64,000 nucleotides of DNA from Jatrophihabitans telluris. Its GTDB lineage: Bacteria; Actinomycetota; Actinomycetes; Mycobacteriales; Jatrophihabitantaceae. The number at the start of each line of letters is the position of its first letter. Within the stretch, counting starts at the first letter, position 1. The translations under genes and the position numbers were made by a program. The DNA lies in the NCBI RefSeq assembly GCF_023516435.1, contig NZ_CP097332.1, positions 3,224,001-3,288,000 of the forward strand, written 5' to 3'. The notes under the pieces are model-generated. The model did not search any database. It was not told the DNA's origin and worked only from the letters and a program-made list of their open reading frames with translations. Positions 1 to 8,515 of this stretch are shown here, piece after piece.

Positions 1-1496
1 ATCGCACCCCACGCCCGCTCGGCCAGCGCGCACAACCGCGGGAAGGCCATGTAGTCGACCCGCTCTGGACTCGGCAGGTATTCCCCCCAGAGCTGGCCCT
101 GGGAGCCGATGATCCGGTCGCGGACGGACTCGTCCTCAGCACCCGCGCGAACGTCGTAGTCGTAGACGTCGGCCAGTGTGGTCAGGCCGCCGATCGCCAG
201 CGGTTCGTCGGGCGCCTGCGACTGGTACCAGTCGAAATAGCTGCGCTGCTGGGGCGTCATGATCACCTGGTGTCCGCGAGCCGCCGCGTCCAGACCGTGC
301 TGCTCGTCCCGCCACGCCATGACCAGCACGTGCTGCGGCAACGCCTCCGTCGCCGCCTCGTCCCACACGATGGGGACCCGCCCCCGCTCGGTCAGGAACG
401 CCACCAGGTGCTGGGAATACCAGTCCTGGACCGCGGATGCACCGTGTTCGCCGCGTTCGCCGAATCCCCCGGCGGCCAGCCCCCGTTCGGCCAGCCAAGC
501 CTGCACGCGCGGGCTGGACTCCCACTCGGTCGTCGGGCACTCGTCGCCGCCGATGTGGATCCACGGCGACGGAAACACCTCGAGCACCTCGCTCAGCACG
601 TCGTCGACGAACGCGACCGTCGCGGGCTCGACATTCAGCACGCTGGTGTGGATTCCCCAGCGGGTGGAGACCGGGATCGGCTGGGTGGCGTTGCCGAGTG
701 CGGGATAGGCCGCGACGGCGGCCGTGACGTGACCGGGTAGATCGATCTCGGGCACGACGACTACCCCCCGGCGGCGCGCGAACTCGACGAGGTCCCGCAG
801 CTCCTGCTGGGTGTAGAAGCCGCCGTGCGGCCTGCCGTCCCCGCGTGCTTGATCGGCATGACCGGCCGGGGACTCCGACCGCCACGCCCCGACTCGGGTC
901 AGTTCCGGGTACCGGCGGATCTCCAGCCGCCAGCCCTGATCCTCGGTCAGATGCAGATGGAGGCGATTGAGCTTGTGCGCCGCGAGAGATTCCACGTACC
1001 GGTACAGGTAGTCCACTGGCTGGTACCACCGTCCGACATCCAGCAGCGAGCCCCGCCAGGGCAGCCGGGGCGAGTCGTGGATCCGCACCCCGGGGATCCC
1101 GGCGGCCCCACGGTCGTCGCCGAGCAACTGGCGCAGCGTCTGGACTCCGTGACGCAGACCGTCCACGGCACTGGCCGTGATCGTGACGGCGTCCTCGCCG
1201 ACATCGAGCCGGTAGGCCTCCAGGCGGGCATCGAGGTGGTAGGCCTGCCGGCCGGCGGCCTCGGCGACTCCGGTCTGAGGGAGCGGGTCGAGGCGAAGCT
1301 GAATGCGCCGTTCACCCTTACCGGTCAATGGGAAACCGGCTTCCCCCAGGTATTCCCGCAGCAGCTCGCCGACCTCCTCCGTCCCCGGGTCCAGGTCCAA
1401 GCCCGTGGTCTCGTCCAGCCAAAACAGCTCACCGGTCAGCTCGATGTGGCTCGGCATCGGCACCAGGCCGAGGGCGGCGACGTCAGCGACATCCAT
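1..1496 (-). CDS. Beta-N-acetylhexosaminidase, GH20 family (3' end outside window)
   Basis: This enzyme removes terminal beta-linked N-acetylhexosamine from chitin-like or peptidoglycan-derived sugars. The frame is open from an ATG at 1496 to the window edge, so at least 498 codons are seen and the C-terminus is missing. About 130 N-terminal residues look like the GH20b domain. The catalytic barrel follows, with the segment LHLTEDQGWRLE near residues 175-187. The catalytic Asp-Glu pair lies in HIGGDEC at residues 318-319, and the late motif QGQLWGEYLPSPERVDYM is also present. No signal peptide is visible with this start, so it may be cytoplasmic. It diverges from the thioredoxin gene 104 bp away. 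The family call is secure; the exact substrate is not. It could feed the amino-sugar-like uptake operon at 46-52 kb, but that is inference. Confidence 0.9.
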   Translation of the reverse strand, partial: MDVADVAALGLVPMPSHIELTGELFWLDETTGLDLDPGTEEVGELLREYLGEAGFPLTGKGERRIQLRLDPLPQTGVAEAAGRQAYHLDARLEAYRLDVGEDAVTITASAVDGLRHGVQTLRQLLGDDRGAAGIPGVRIHDSPRLPWRGSLLDVGRWYQPVDYLYRYVESLAAHKLNRLHLHLTEDQGWRLEIRRYPELTRVGAWRSESPAGHADQARGDGRPHGGFYTQQELRDLVEFARRRGVVVVPEIDLPGHVTAAVAAYPALGNATQPIPVSTRWGIHTSVLNVEPATVAFVDDVLSEVLEVFPSPWIHIGGDECPTTEWESSPRVQAWLAERGLAAGGFGERGEHGASAVQDWYSQHLVAFLTERGRVPIVWDEAATEALPQHVLVMAWRDEQHGLDAAARGHQVIMTPQQRSYFDWYQSQAPDEPLAIGGLTTLADVYDYDVRAGAEDESVRDRIIGSQGQLWGEYLPSPERVDYMAFPRLCALAERAWGA

Positions 1497-1600
1497 CCAG
1501 CGACCCTATCGGCTCGGGCCGCCCGGACCTCGGGAATGTCCGGCGGCGCCGGATTGCTGAACCCAAGAACACCACCGAGACCCAGAGCTGGAGCAGTGCC

Positions 1601-2005
1601 ATGACCACCACCCTGACCGCGGAGACCTTCGAACAGACGGTCACCGGAAACGACATCGTGCTCGTGGACTTCTGGGCATCGTGGTGCGGGCCGTGTCGCA
1701 TGTTCGCGCCCGTCTACGAGCAGAGTTCGGCGAGCAATCCCGACATCGTCTACGGCAAGGTGGACACCGAAGCCGAGCAGTCCCTCGCCGCGGCCGCCAA
1801 CATCACCTCGATCCCTACGCTGATGGCCTTCCGCGAGGGCATCCTGGTCTTCTCCCAGCCCGGTGCGCTGCCCGCGCCGGCCCTGGAACAACTGGTCAGT
1901 GCCGTGCGTGATCTGGACATGGACGACGTGCGCCGTCAGGTCGAGGACGCACAGACCGCACAGGCCGCGCAGGCCGCGCAGGCCGCGCCCAGCACCCAGG
2001 GCTGA
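1601..2005 (+). CDS. trxA: Thioredoxin
   Basis: This 134-residue protein is a thioredoxin, a cytoplasmic disulfide reductase. The active site WCGPC places the redox cysteines at residues 29 and 32, and the cis-proline loop TSIPTL follows near residues 72-77. It is longer than the usual 105-110 residues because of a C-terminal tail made mostly of Ala-Gln repeats (AQAAQAAQAAP). The ATG at 1601 is preceded by a GGAGCAG-like Shine-Dalgarno site, and upstream codons lack thioredoxin similarity. It converges with serB, with only 5 bp between the stop codons. The gene name is generic, because actinomycetes carry several thioredoxins. Confidence 0.92.
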   Translation: MTTTLTAETFEQTVTGNDIVLVDFWASWCGPCRMFAPVYEQSSASNPDIVYGKVDTEAEQSLAAAANITSIPTLMAFREGILVFSQPGALPAPALEQLVSAVRDLDMDDVRRQVEDAQTAQAAQAAQAAPSTQG

Positions 2006-2010
2006 CCCGC

Positions 2011-3252
2011 TCAACTCAGCGAAGCGAGCCCCTCACTCGGGCCGTCGCCGGCGTCGGCGGCCTCGATCTCCGAGCGGGAGATGCCGAGGATGTAGAGGAC
2101 GACGTCGAGGAACGGCTGGTTGACGGCCACCTCCGCGCTCTCCCGCAGTGCGGCTTTGGCGTTGAACGCGATGCCGAGTCCCGCGGTGCGCAGCATGTCG
2201 ATGTCGTTGGCACCGTCGCCGATCGCGACCGTCTGCGACAGCGGGACGTTGAACGCTCCGGCGAACCTACGTAGCGCGCTGGCCTTGCCGGCTCGGTCCA
2301 CCACCGGTCCGATCACCCGGCCGGTGACTCGTCCGTCGATGATCTCCAGCTCGTTGGCCGCCGCGAAGTCGAGTTCGAGCTCGTCCACGAACCGATCGGT
2401 CAGCACGGTGAAGCCACCCGAGACGACCCCCACGGCGTAGCCGAGCCGCTTGAGCGTGCGCACCAGGGTTCGGGCGCCCGGGGTGAGTACCAGGCCGTCG
2501 CGAACCCGGTGCACCTCTGACTCCGACAGCCCGGCGAGCAACGAGACACGCGCAGCCAGCGACTCGCCGAAGTCCATCGATCCGGCCATGGCCGACGCGG
2601 TGATGGCCGCGACCCGCTCGGCGACCCCGGCCAGCTTCGCCAATTCGTCGATGCCCTCGCCCTGAACGAGGGTGGAGTCGACGTCCAGCACGACCAGCCG
2701 CTTGGCTCGCCGCGCCAGCCCGGCCGGCTCCACCGCGATGTCGAGGCCCGTATCGCTGGCGGCCCGGACCAGCACTGCGCGCAACTGTTCGGCGTCGGCG
2801 TCGGCGACCATCATCTCCAGGCTGGACACCGGATAGCTGGACAGCTGCGTCACCGATTCGATGTTGCCGCCCACGTCGGCGATCCGCTGAGCGACGTCGG
2901 CGAGGGCACCGGGGCGCAGCGGGCGGCCCAGCACGATGACGTGCAACCGGGCAGGCGAGAAGGTGGAGGGCCCGTCCGCAACCGTGGCCGCGGGCTCATT
3001 GTCGGGCTGTTCGACGACCACGACCTCGTGCTCCATGCCCAGCGCCGAACAGGTGTTTCCGACCGATCGGCGCAGTGACGCGGGGTCCCCGCGCAGGTCC
3101 AGGACGACACCGAGGATGACCCGCTCCCGGATTACCACCTGCTCGACATCGACGACGTCGACATCATGCGCGGCGAAGGAGGAGAAGAGGGCAGCGGTCA
3201 CTCCGGGACGGTCACGTCCGGACACGGTGACAAGCACGCCGATGGGATTCAT
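2011..3252 (-). CDS. serB: Phosphoserine phosphatase with ACT domains
   Basis: SerB dephosphorylates phosphoserine in the last step of serine synthesis. The 413-residue protein starts at the ATG at 3252 (MNPIGVLVTVSG); the longer open frame upstream reads into the ctaD spacer and is not family-like. The N-terminal half carries ACT-type regulatory sequence (VTVSGRDRPGVTAAL, then a second unit around LHVIVLGRPL). The C-terminal half is a HAD phosphatase with the nucleophile motif DVDSTLVQGEGIDEL near residue 187, a GVVSGGF motif, and the metal motif GDGANDIDML. This architecture matches mycobacterial SerB2. It lies 44 bp downstream of ctaD on the same strand, so co-transcription is possible. 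Confidence 0.95.
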   Translation of the reverse strand: MNPIGVLVTVSGRDRPGVTAALFSSFAAHDVDVVDVEQVVIRERVILGVVLDLRGDPASLRRSVGNTCSALGMEHEVVVVEQPDNEPAATVADGPSTFSPARLHVIVLGRPLRPGALADVAQRIADVGGNIESVTQLSSYPVSSLEMMVADADAEQLRAVLVRAASDTGLDIAVEPAGLARRAKRLVVLDVDSTLVQGEGIDELAKLAGVAERVAAITASAMAGSMDFGESLAARVSLLAGLSESEVHRVRDGLVLTPGARTLVRTLKRLGYAVGVVSGGFTVLTDRFVDELELDFAAANELEIIDGRVTGRVIGPVVDRAGKASALRRFAGAFNVPLSQTVAIGDGANDIDMLRTAGLGIAFNAKAALRESAEVAVNQPFLDVVLYILGISRSEIEAADAGDGPSEGLASLS

Positions 3253-3296
3253 GCGGAGTGTCGGTGGGCGGCAGCTGCGGTCAGCTGAGGCGGACC

Positions 3297-5099
3297 TCAG
3301 CTGCCGGGGTCGGTGTCCCGGTTGCCCTGCCGCTCGCCGTCGCCACCGATGACGGAGGCGCCGACGGAGGCAAGTGTCTCGTGGTGCTTCACGTGGGCAT
3401 GCGCCTCGCGCTCGAGTCGCTCGATCAGGTGCGGGTAATGCGCCTCGAACGCGGGCCGTTCGGAGCGAATGCGGGGCATGGACGTGAAATTGTGGCGCGG
3501 CGGCGGGCAGGACGTCGCCCACTCCAGCGAGTTGCCGTGGCCCCAGGGGTCGTCGGCGGTCGCGACCTCGCCGTAGCGGTAGGACTTGTAGACGTTGTAG
3601 AGGAACGGCAGCATCGATGCGCCGAGTACGAACGAGCCGACCGTGGAGATCGTGTTCAGGGTGGTGAACCCGTCGCCGGGGAGGTAGTCGGCGTACCGGC
3701 GGGGCATGCCCTCGTTACCCAACCAGTGCTGCACCAGGAACGTGGTGTGGAACCCGAAGAACGTCAGCCAGAAATGCAGCTTGCCCAGTCGCTCGTCCAT
3801 GTAGCGGCCGGTGAACTTCGGGAACCAGAAGTAGACCCCGGCGTAGGCGGCGAACACGATCGTGCCGAAGAGGACGTAGTGGAAGTGGGCCACCACGAAG
3901 TAGGAGTCCGACACGTGGAAGTCGACCGGGGGCATCGCCAGCAGCACGCCGGTGAGACCACCGAAGAGGAACGTCACCAGGAAGCCGACCGAGAACAGCA
4001 TCGGAGTGTCGAACGTGATCGAGCCCTTCCACAGGGTGCCGATCCAGTTGAAGAACTTCAGGCCGGTGGGCACCGCGATCAGCAGTGACATGAACGAGAA
4101 GAACGGCAGCAGCACGGCGCCGGTGGCGAACATGTGGTGCGCCCACACCGTCAGCGACAGGGCGGCGATCGACAGCGTCGCCAGTACCAGGCCCTTGTAG
4201 CCGAACAGCGGCTTGCGGCTGAACACCGGGAAGATCTCCGACACGACACCGAAGAACGGCAAGGCCAGGATGTAGACCTCGGGATGGCCGAAGAACCAGA
4301 ACAGGTGTTGCCACAGGATCGCGCCGCCGTTGTCCGGGGCGAAGACCTGGGCGTTGAGGTGGCGGTCGACCCACAGCACGAGCAGGGCCGAGGTGAGGAT
4401 CGGGAAGGCGAGCAGGACCAGCAGCGAGGTCACCAGGATGTTCCAGGTGAAGATCGGCATCCGGAACAGGGTCATCCCGGGGGCGCGCAGGGTCAGGATC
4501 GTGGTCACGAAGTTCACGCCGCCGAGGATGGTGCCCAGGCCGGAGATGGCCAGGCCGACGATCCAGAAGTCGGTGCCGGTCCCCGGTGAGTTGATCGCGT
4601 CGTTGAGGGGCAGGTAGAAGGTCCAGCCACCGTCAGCGGCACCTCCGGGCGTGAGGAAGCCCAGGCAGGCGAACGTGGCACCGAACAGGTAGAGCCAGTA
4701 CGAAAAGGCGTTCAACCGCGGGAAGGCCACGTCGGGCGCGCCGATCTGCAGCGGCAGCACCAGGTTGGCGAAGGCGAACACGAGGGGCGTCGCGAAGAAC
4801 AGCAGCATGATCGTGCCGTGCATCGTGAACAGCTGGTTGTACTGCTCCGGCGAGAGGAACTGCAGGCCGGGACGCGCCAGTTCGGCGCGCATGATCAGGG
4901 CCAGGACGCCGCCGAACATGAAGAAGGTGAACGAGGTCACCATGTACATGCGGCCGATGAGCTTGTGGTCGGTCGTGCGGAGCAGGTTCAAGAACATCGA
5001 GCCCTTGGTGACCGGCGACGCGGGGAAGGGCCGCGAGACGATCGGGGTCGGCTCGATCGCTTCCGGGCTGCCCGCCTCGGGATCAGCAGTCGTCGTCAA
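3297..5099 (-). CDS. ctaD: Cytochrome c oxidase subunit I (aa3 type)
   Basis: This is the catalytic haem-copper subunit of the terminal oxidase, an integral membrane protein with about 12 helices. Signature segments include [14 protein letters not shown] (CuB histidine and cross-linked tyrosine), AHHMFATG (CuB histidines) and [10 protein letters not shown] (haem ligands). I placed the start at the TTG at 5099, giving 600 residues beginning [10 protein letters not shown]. It follows a GGAGG site with 6-bp spacing. An ATG at 5240 would add 47 residues unlike the family and would run towards the repeat array. No ctaC or ctaE is nearby, which is common in actinomycetes. The region upstream carries the 32-bp repeats, so any promoter must lie between or inside them. 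Confidence 0.95.
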   Translation of the reverse strand: MTTTADPEAGSPEAIEPTPIVSRPFPASPVTKGSMFLNLLRTTDHKLIGRMYMVTSFTFFMFGGVLALIMRAELARPGLQFLSPEQYNQLFTMHGTIMLLFFATPLVFAFANLVLPLQIGAPDVAFPRLNAFSYWLYLFGATFACLGFLTPGGAADGGWTFYLPLNDAINSPGTGTDFWIVGLAISGLGTILGGVNFVTTILTLRAPGMTLFRMPIFTWNILVTSLLVLLAFPILTSALLVLWVDRHLNAQVFAPDNGGAILWQHLFWFFGHPEVYILALPFFGVVSEIFPVFSRKPLFGYKGLVLATLSIAALSLTVWAHHMFATGAVLLPFFSFMSLLIAVPTGLKFFNWIGTLWKGSITFDTPMLFSVGFLVTFLFGGLTGVLLAMPPVDFHVSDSYFVVAHFHYVLFGTIVFAAYAGVYFWFPKFTGRYMDERLGKLHFWLTFFGFHTTFLVQHWLGNEGMPRRYADYLPGDGFTTLNTISTVGSFVLGASMLPFLYNVYKSYRYGEVATADDPWGHGNSLEWATSCPPPRHNFTSMPRIRSERPAFEAHYPHLIERLEREAHAHVKHHETLASVGASVIGGDGERQGNRDTDPGS

Positions 5100-5254
5100 C
5101 TCTTGCCTCCGGCTCTCACAGCACTGCACGTACCGCAGATGATGCGCCCGCTCGGTCGCCACTGACCCGCGACCCAGGGGTTGGGGTGTTCCCAAGTCGA
5201 AGAATAGCCACTGACCGGCCCGACGGAACCACCGACCCACGGAAAGCGACGTCC

Positions 5255-5510
5255 GTCGAGGTTGCCCTCGTTGCCGGCTGCTGCCCGTTGACGTTGCCCT
5301 CGTTGCCGGCTGTGGCCCGTTGAGGTTGCCCTCGTTGCCGGCTGTGGCCCGTTGAGGTTGCCCTCGTTGCCGGCTGTTATCCGCTGAGGTTGCCCTCGTT
5401 GCCGGCTGTTATCCGTTGAGGTTGCCCTCGTTGCCGCCTGTGGCCCGTTGAGGTTGCCCTCGTTGCCGGCCGTGGCCCGTTGAGGTTGCCCTCGTTGCCG
5501 GCCGCTGCAC
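5255..5510 (+). repeat. 32-bp tandem repeat array 1a (8 units)
   Basis: Eight units start at 5255, 5287, 5319, 5351, 5383, 5415, 5447 and 5479, with an exact 32-bp period. Each has the core GTTGAGGTTGCCCTCGTTGC, then CGGC and a variable 8-bp linker such as TGTGGCCC, TGTTATCC or CGTGGCCC. The first core has GTC for GTT. The array sits upstream of ctaD. No long frame across it is convincing as a gene, because 32 is not a multiple of 3 and the predicted peptide keeps changing frame. Confidence 0.97.
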
Positions 5511-5562
5511 GCGTGGTGCTGCCCGATGTGTCGGATTCGACCATCGACGGAACGCTGGCCAC

Positions 5563-5718
5563 GCAACAAGGGCAACCTCAACATGGACGGCCACGCAACA
5601 AGGGCAACCTCAACGTGGACGGCCACGCAACAAGGGCAACCTCAACGTGGACGGCCACGCAACAAGGGCAACCTCAACGTGGACGGCTGCGCAACAAGGG
5701 CAACCTCAACGTGGACGG
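5563..5718 (-). repeat. 32-bp tandem repeat array 1b (5 units, inverted)
   Basis: Five units start at 5563, 5595, 5627, 5659 and 5691, again with an exact 32-bp period. The plus strand reads GCAACAAGGGCAACCTCAAC, the reverse complement of the array 1a core, followed by a nearly constant linker (GTGGACGGCCAC). The array faces array 1a across a 52-bp gap and ends 56 bp before the fgd start codon. The linker differs completely from that of array 1a, although the two are neighbours. Confidence 0.97.
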
Positions 5719-5774
5719 GGGCTGGCCCGTACCCGGTGTTTTGTGCCCCTGCCCCGTGATGTAGAGACTTGGGC

Positions 5775-6788
5775 ATGGCGAACACGTTGGGACACAAGTT
5801 CGGATACAAGGCTTCGGCCGAGCAGTTCGGTCCGCGCCAGTTGCTCGACTACGCAGTCCGGGCCGAGCAGGTCGGCCTGGACAGCGTCACCGTTTCCGAC
5901 CATTTCCAGCCCTGGCAGCATGACGGCGGCCATGCGCCGTTCTCGTTGTCCTGGCTGGCCGCGGTTGGCGAGCGAACCGAACGAGTCCAGCTCGGCACCT
6001 CGGTCCTTACCCCTACGTTCCGCTATAACCCAGCGGTCATCGCGCAGGCCTTCGCGACGCTGGGCTGCCTCTATCCCGAACGCATCTTTCTCGGCATCGG
6101 CACCGGGGAAGCCCTCAACGAGGTCGCGGTGGCCCGGCTGGAATGGCCCGATTTCAAGGAGCGCTTCGCCCGGCTGCGCGAATCGGTCGACCTCATCCGT
6201 GCCCTGTGGAACGGCGAACGGGTCACCTTCGACGGCCAGTACTACCAGTGCACCGACGCCACCGTCTATGACCGGCCCGCACAGCCGGTGCCCGTCTACA
6301 TCGCCGCCGGCGGTCCCGTCGTCGCCCGCTACGCCGGTCGCGCTGGCGACGGGTTCATCTGCACCTCGGGCAAGGGCGCGGAGCTGTACACCGACAAACT
6401 GCTACCGGCGGTCGCGGAGGGCCTGGACAAGGCCGAGCGGCCCGGCGACTCGATCGATCGCATGATCGAGATCAAGCTCTCCTACGACACCGACCACGAG
6501 CAGGCCCTCGACAACACCCGATTCTGGGCCCCGCTGGCCCTGACGGCCGAACAGAAGCACGGCCTGCACGACCCCGTCGAGATGCAGCAGGCCGGCGCGG
6601 AACTGCCCATCGAGCAGATCGCCTCGCGCTGGATCGTCGCCTCCACACCCGAACAGGCCCTCGCCCAGATCAAGCCCTACCTGGACTACGGGTTCAACCA
6701 CCTCGTCTTTCACGCACCCGGCCACGACCAGGACCGCTTCCTCACCCAATTCAGCGAACAGGTCCTGCCTGCGCTCAAGGAACTCTGA
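5775..6788 (+). CDS. fgd: F420-dependent glucose-6-phosphate dehydrogenase
   Basis: The enzyme oxidises glucose-6-phosphate while reducing coenzyme F420, supplying F420H2 to reductases. The 337-residue protein is a luciferase-like (beta/alpha)8 barrel, very close to mycobacterial FGD1 as I remember it. Shared stretches include [18 protein letters not shown] (catalytic His and Trp), [38 protein letters not shown] (active-site Glu) and [15 protein letters not shown]. The ATG at 5775 gives [14 protein letters not shown], which matches the family; a TTG two codons upstream is also possible. A hairpin at 6826-6849 may end the transcript. Its upstream region is repeat array 1b. Confidence 0.96.
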   Translation: MANTLGHKFGYKASAEQFGPRQLLDYAVRAEQVGLDSVTVSDHFQPWQHDGGHAPFSLSWLAAVGERTERVQLGTSVLTPTFRYNPAVIAQAFATLGCLYPERIFLGIGTGEALNEVAVARLEWPDFKERFARLRESVDLIRALWNGERVTFDGQYYQCTDATVYDRPAQPVPVYIAAGGPVVARYAGRAGDGFICTSGKGAELYTDKLLPAVAEGLDKAERPGDSIDRMIEIKLSYDTDHEQALDNTRFWAPLALTAEQKHGLHDPVEMQQAGAELPIEQIASRWIVASTPEQALAQIKPYLDYGFNHLVFHAPGHDQDRFLTQFSEQVLPALKEL

Positions 6789-6825
6789 ACCAGGCGACGC
6801 CCCCAGCCGATTCCGCCGGGTTTCC

Positions 6826-6849
6826 GGAGGCCATGAGAGCGAGGCCTCC
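6826..6849 (+). terminator. Hairpin downstream of fgd
   Basis: A perfect 7-bp stem (GGAGGCC and GGCCTCC) with a 10-base loop lies 38 bp after the fgd stop codon. There is no long T tract, as is usual in high-GC actinomycetes. It is a plausible terminator. Confidence 0.45.
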
Positions 6850-6882
6850 AATTGCCTTTACGGCCGCCTCACGTGTGGTTGA

Positions 6883-6910
6883 ATCGGCGGTAATCGGCGG
6901 GTATCGGCAG
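6883..6910 (+). repeat. 10-bp direct repeats ahead of the 523-residue gene
   Basis: ATCGGCGG occurs at 6883 and 6893, and ATCGGCAG at 6903, an exact 10-bp spacing just before the ribosome-binding site of the next gene. Spacing of one helical turn could mark an operator, but nothing else supports this. Confidence 0.4.
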
Positions 6911-6924
6911 TAGTAGGAGCTGGG

Positions 6925-8496
6925 ATGGAAGCGAGCGGTACGGAGCCTGCGGGCGCGGCGGCTGGGACGGATACCTGGCTTCCGCCGCCGGCAACGGGCC
7001 ATGCGCCGGCGGGTGGTGCCGGCCCCTTGCTGTTACCGCCGCCCGGCAGTGAGTTGCAGTGGCAGGGACAGTATTGGGGGCTCATGCCTCCCCCGCCGCC
7101 AGTGGTGGCACCGCCCCGACGCCGGCGACGCGTGCTGCTGCCTGCGGCCATCGTGGTGATTCTCGTGGTCGCGGGTGTCGGCGGCGGTCTGTGGTGGCGC
7201 TCGGCCCACAAGCCGATCGCGTTCAGCCTGAACGGCAAGCTCGTCAACCATCCGCAGGCGGTCATTGCCGCTGGCGAGTCCGCGGTGGCCACGCTGATCG
7301 CGCACCGGACGGCCGCCACGGACGGCTCGCCCCGGTGCTACTTCACGACCGAGGAGGCCCACGCGACGGCGTCGGGGGCGCGGCCCATCAGCATGGCGTT
7401 GCTGTGTGGCCCGGTGCTGTTCACCGACAGCCTCGCCGGGCGCAACCTCATCCGGGTCCCCTTGCGGATGACCCCCGCCGGAGACCGGGTGCAACTGGTG
7501 CCGGCCAAGGCCGCCGACTCCACCGAGGCCCTGCCCAAGGCCACCGTTCTCGTCCGTCCTGACCAGAGGCCGTTCCCGGCCTCGGCCGCGGCTCTGGTGG
7601 CACCGAAAGCTCCCGCCGCCAAGAAGGACGCCTTCATCCGGGCGAGTGAGGGTGACGTGGTCCCCGTCGGGCTCAGCGGCATCCCCTTCGTGGACAAGAC
7701 CATGGGCGGTCTCGAAGGCTCGGTGCGGCTGATGCGCGCCGGTCAGATCAGTCGGTACGGCAGCGGTGAGCAGACCCGATCGGCCCCGACGGGCGAGCGG
7801 ATGATCTTCTTCGACTTGCATGTAAACGCGGCCGGCAGTACCCCGGTGGACTGGGGCGTGCGGGTGGACGGCACCGTTCGAAAGTCTTCGAGTCCAGCCC
7901 TGTCGTACCAGACACTGGTCGTCGCCGTCCCGCAGACCGCCACCGTGGACGTGGTCCTGCGCTCGCACGGCACGACCCAGACCCTGTCGCTGCCCGAAGG
8001 AAAGCCTGGTGCGAACAACATCGCGGTGCTCAGCCGCCAAAACACCTACGAGTCCCTCCACAAGACGGGCCAGGTCTCGGTGCACTACTCCGGCTACGGC
8101 CAGACCGAGGACGACACCTATCCGGTGAGCGCACGGTCCGCCTACCTCGAATACTGGGGAGGCGGACCCGCCGGCGCCAAGCACCCCGCAGACCCTGGCT
8201 ACGCCTACCTCGACCTGCCGATCAGCTACCTCGACAAGAAGCAGTCGGCCACAACCCCTTTCGCCTTTCCGCCGGAACTGCTGAGGCTGACGACGAAGGA
8301 CGGCCATGTGTACCGGGCGACGGATCTAGCCGTCGGCATTCCCGCGATGTCGAACAAGGTGTACTCGGTCTTCGAGGTACCGGCCGACTTCACCAGCGGC
8401 ACGGTCACTGTTTCCGGCACGTACCACTACTCCGACGGCGGGGTGGCCACGGTGACCAAACCGTTCTCCGTTGCCGTCGCGATCCCTGCAGGCTGA
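6925..8496 (+). CDS. Membrane-anchored protein with Pro-rich cytoplasmic tail
   Basis: I do not recognise the family of this 523-residue protein. Residues 1-64 are rich in Pro, Ala and Gly. A cluster of five Arg at 65-69 precedes one membrane helix at about 70-91, giving an N-in, C-out signal-anchor topology. The remaining roughly 430 residues would lie outside the cell and look like beta-rich domains, with regular segments such as GERMIFFDLHVNAAG and GTVTVSGTYHYSDGG near the C-terminus. The ATG at 6925 is preceded by TAGGAGCTGGG. Typical high-GC codon use supports a real gene. It converges with the DyP peroxidase gene, with 19 bp between them. Confidence 0.8.
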   Translation: MEASGTEPAGAAAGTDTWLPPPATGHAPAGGAGPLLLPPPGSELQWQGQYWGLMPPPPPVVAPPRRRRRVLLPAAIVVILVVAGVGGGLWWRSAHKPIAFSLNGKLVNHPQAVIAAGESAVATLIAHRTAATDGSPRCYFTTEEAHATASGARPISMALLCGPVLFTDSLAGRNLIRVPLRMTPAGDRVQLVPAKAADSTEALPKATVLVRPDQRPFPASAAALVAPKAPAAKKDAFIRASEGDVVPVGLSGIPFVDKTMGGLEGSVRLMRAGQISRYGSGEQTRSAPTGERMIFFDLHVNAAGSTPVDWGVRVDGTVRKSSSPALSYQTLVVAVPQTATVDVVLRSHGTTQTLSLPEGKPGANNIAVLSRQNTYESLHKTGQVSVHYSGYGQTEDDTYPVSARSAYLEYWGGGPAGAKHPADPGYAYLDLPISYLDKKQSATTPFAFPPELLRLTTKDGHVYRATDLAVGIPAMSNKVYSVFEVPADFTSGTVTVSGTYHYSDGGVATVTKPFSVAVAIPAG

Positions 8497-8515
8497 GATA
8501 CCGGGGCGGGAGCGG

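Noticed and set aside
5100-5240. N-terminal extension of CtaD from an ATG at 5240
   Set aside because: The extra 47 residues do not resemble CtaD, and a TTG with a well-placed GGAGG gives a family-like start at 5099.
5096-5626. Protein-coding gene across repeat array 1a (and similar frames across the other arrays)
   Set aside because: The repeat period of 32 is not a multiple of 3, so the predicted peptide cycles through three frames. Absence of stops is a by-product of the repeat sequence.
5255-5718. CRISPR array
   Set aside because: The units are regular, but the stretches between cores are only 8-12 bp and nearly identical within an array, so they are not spacers. No cas genes are present.
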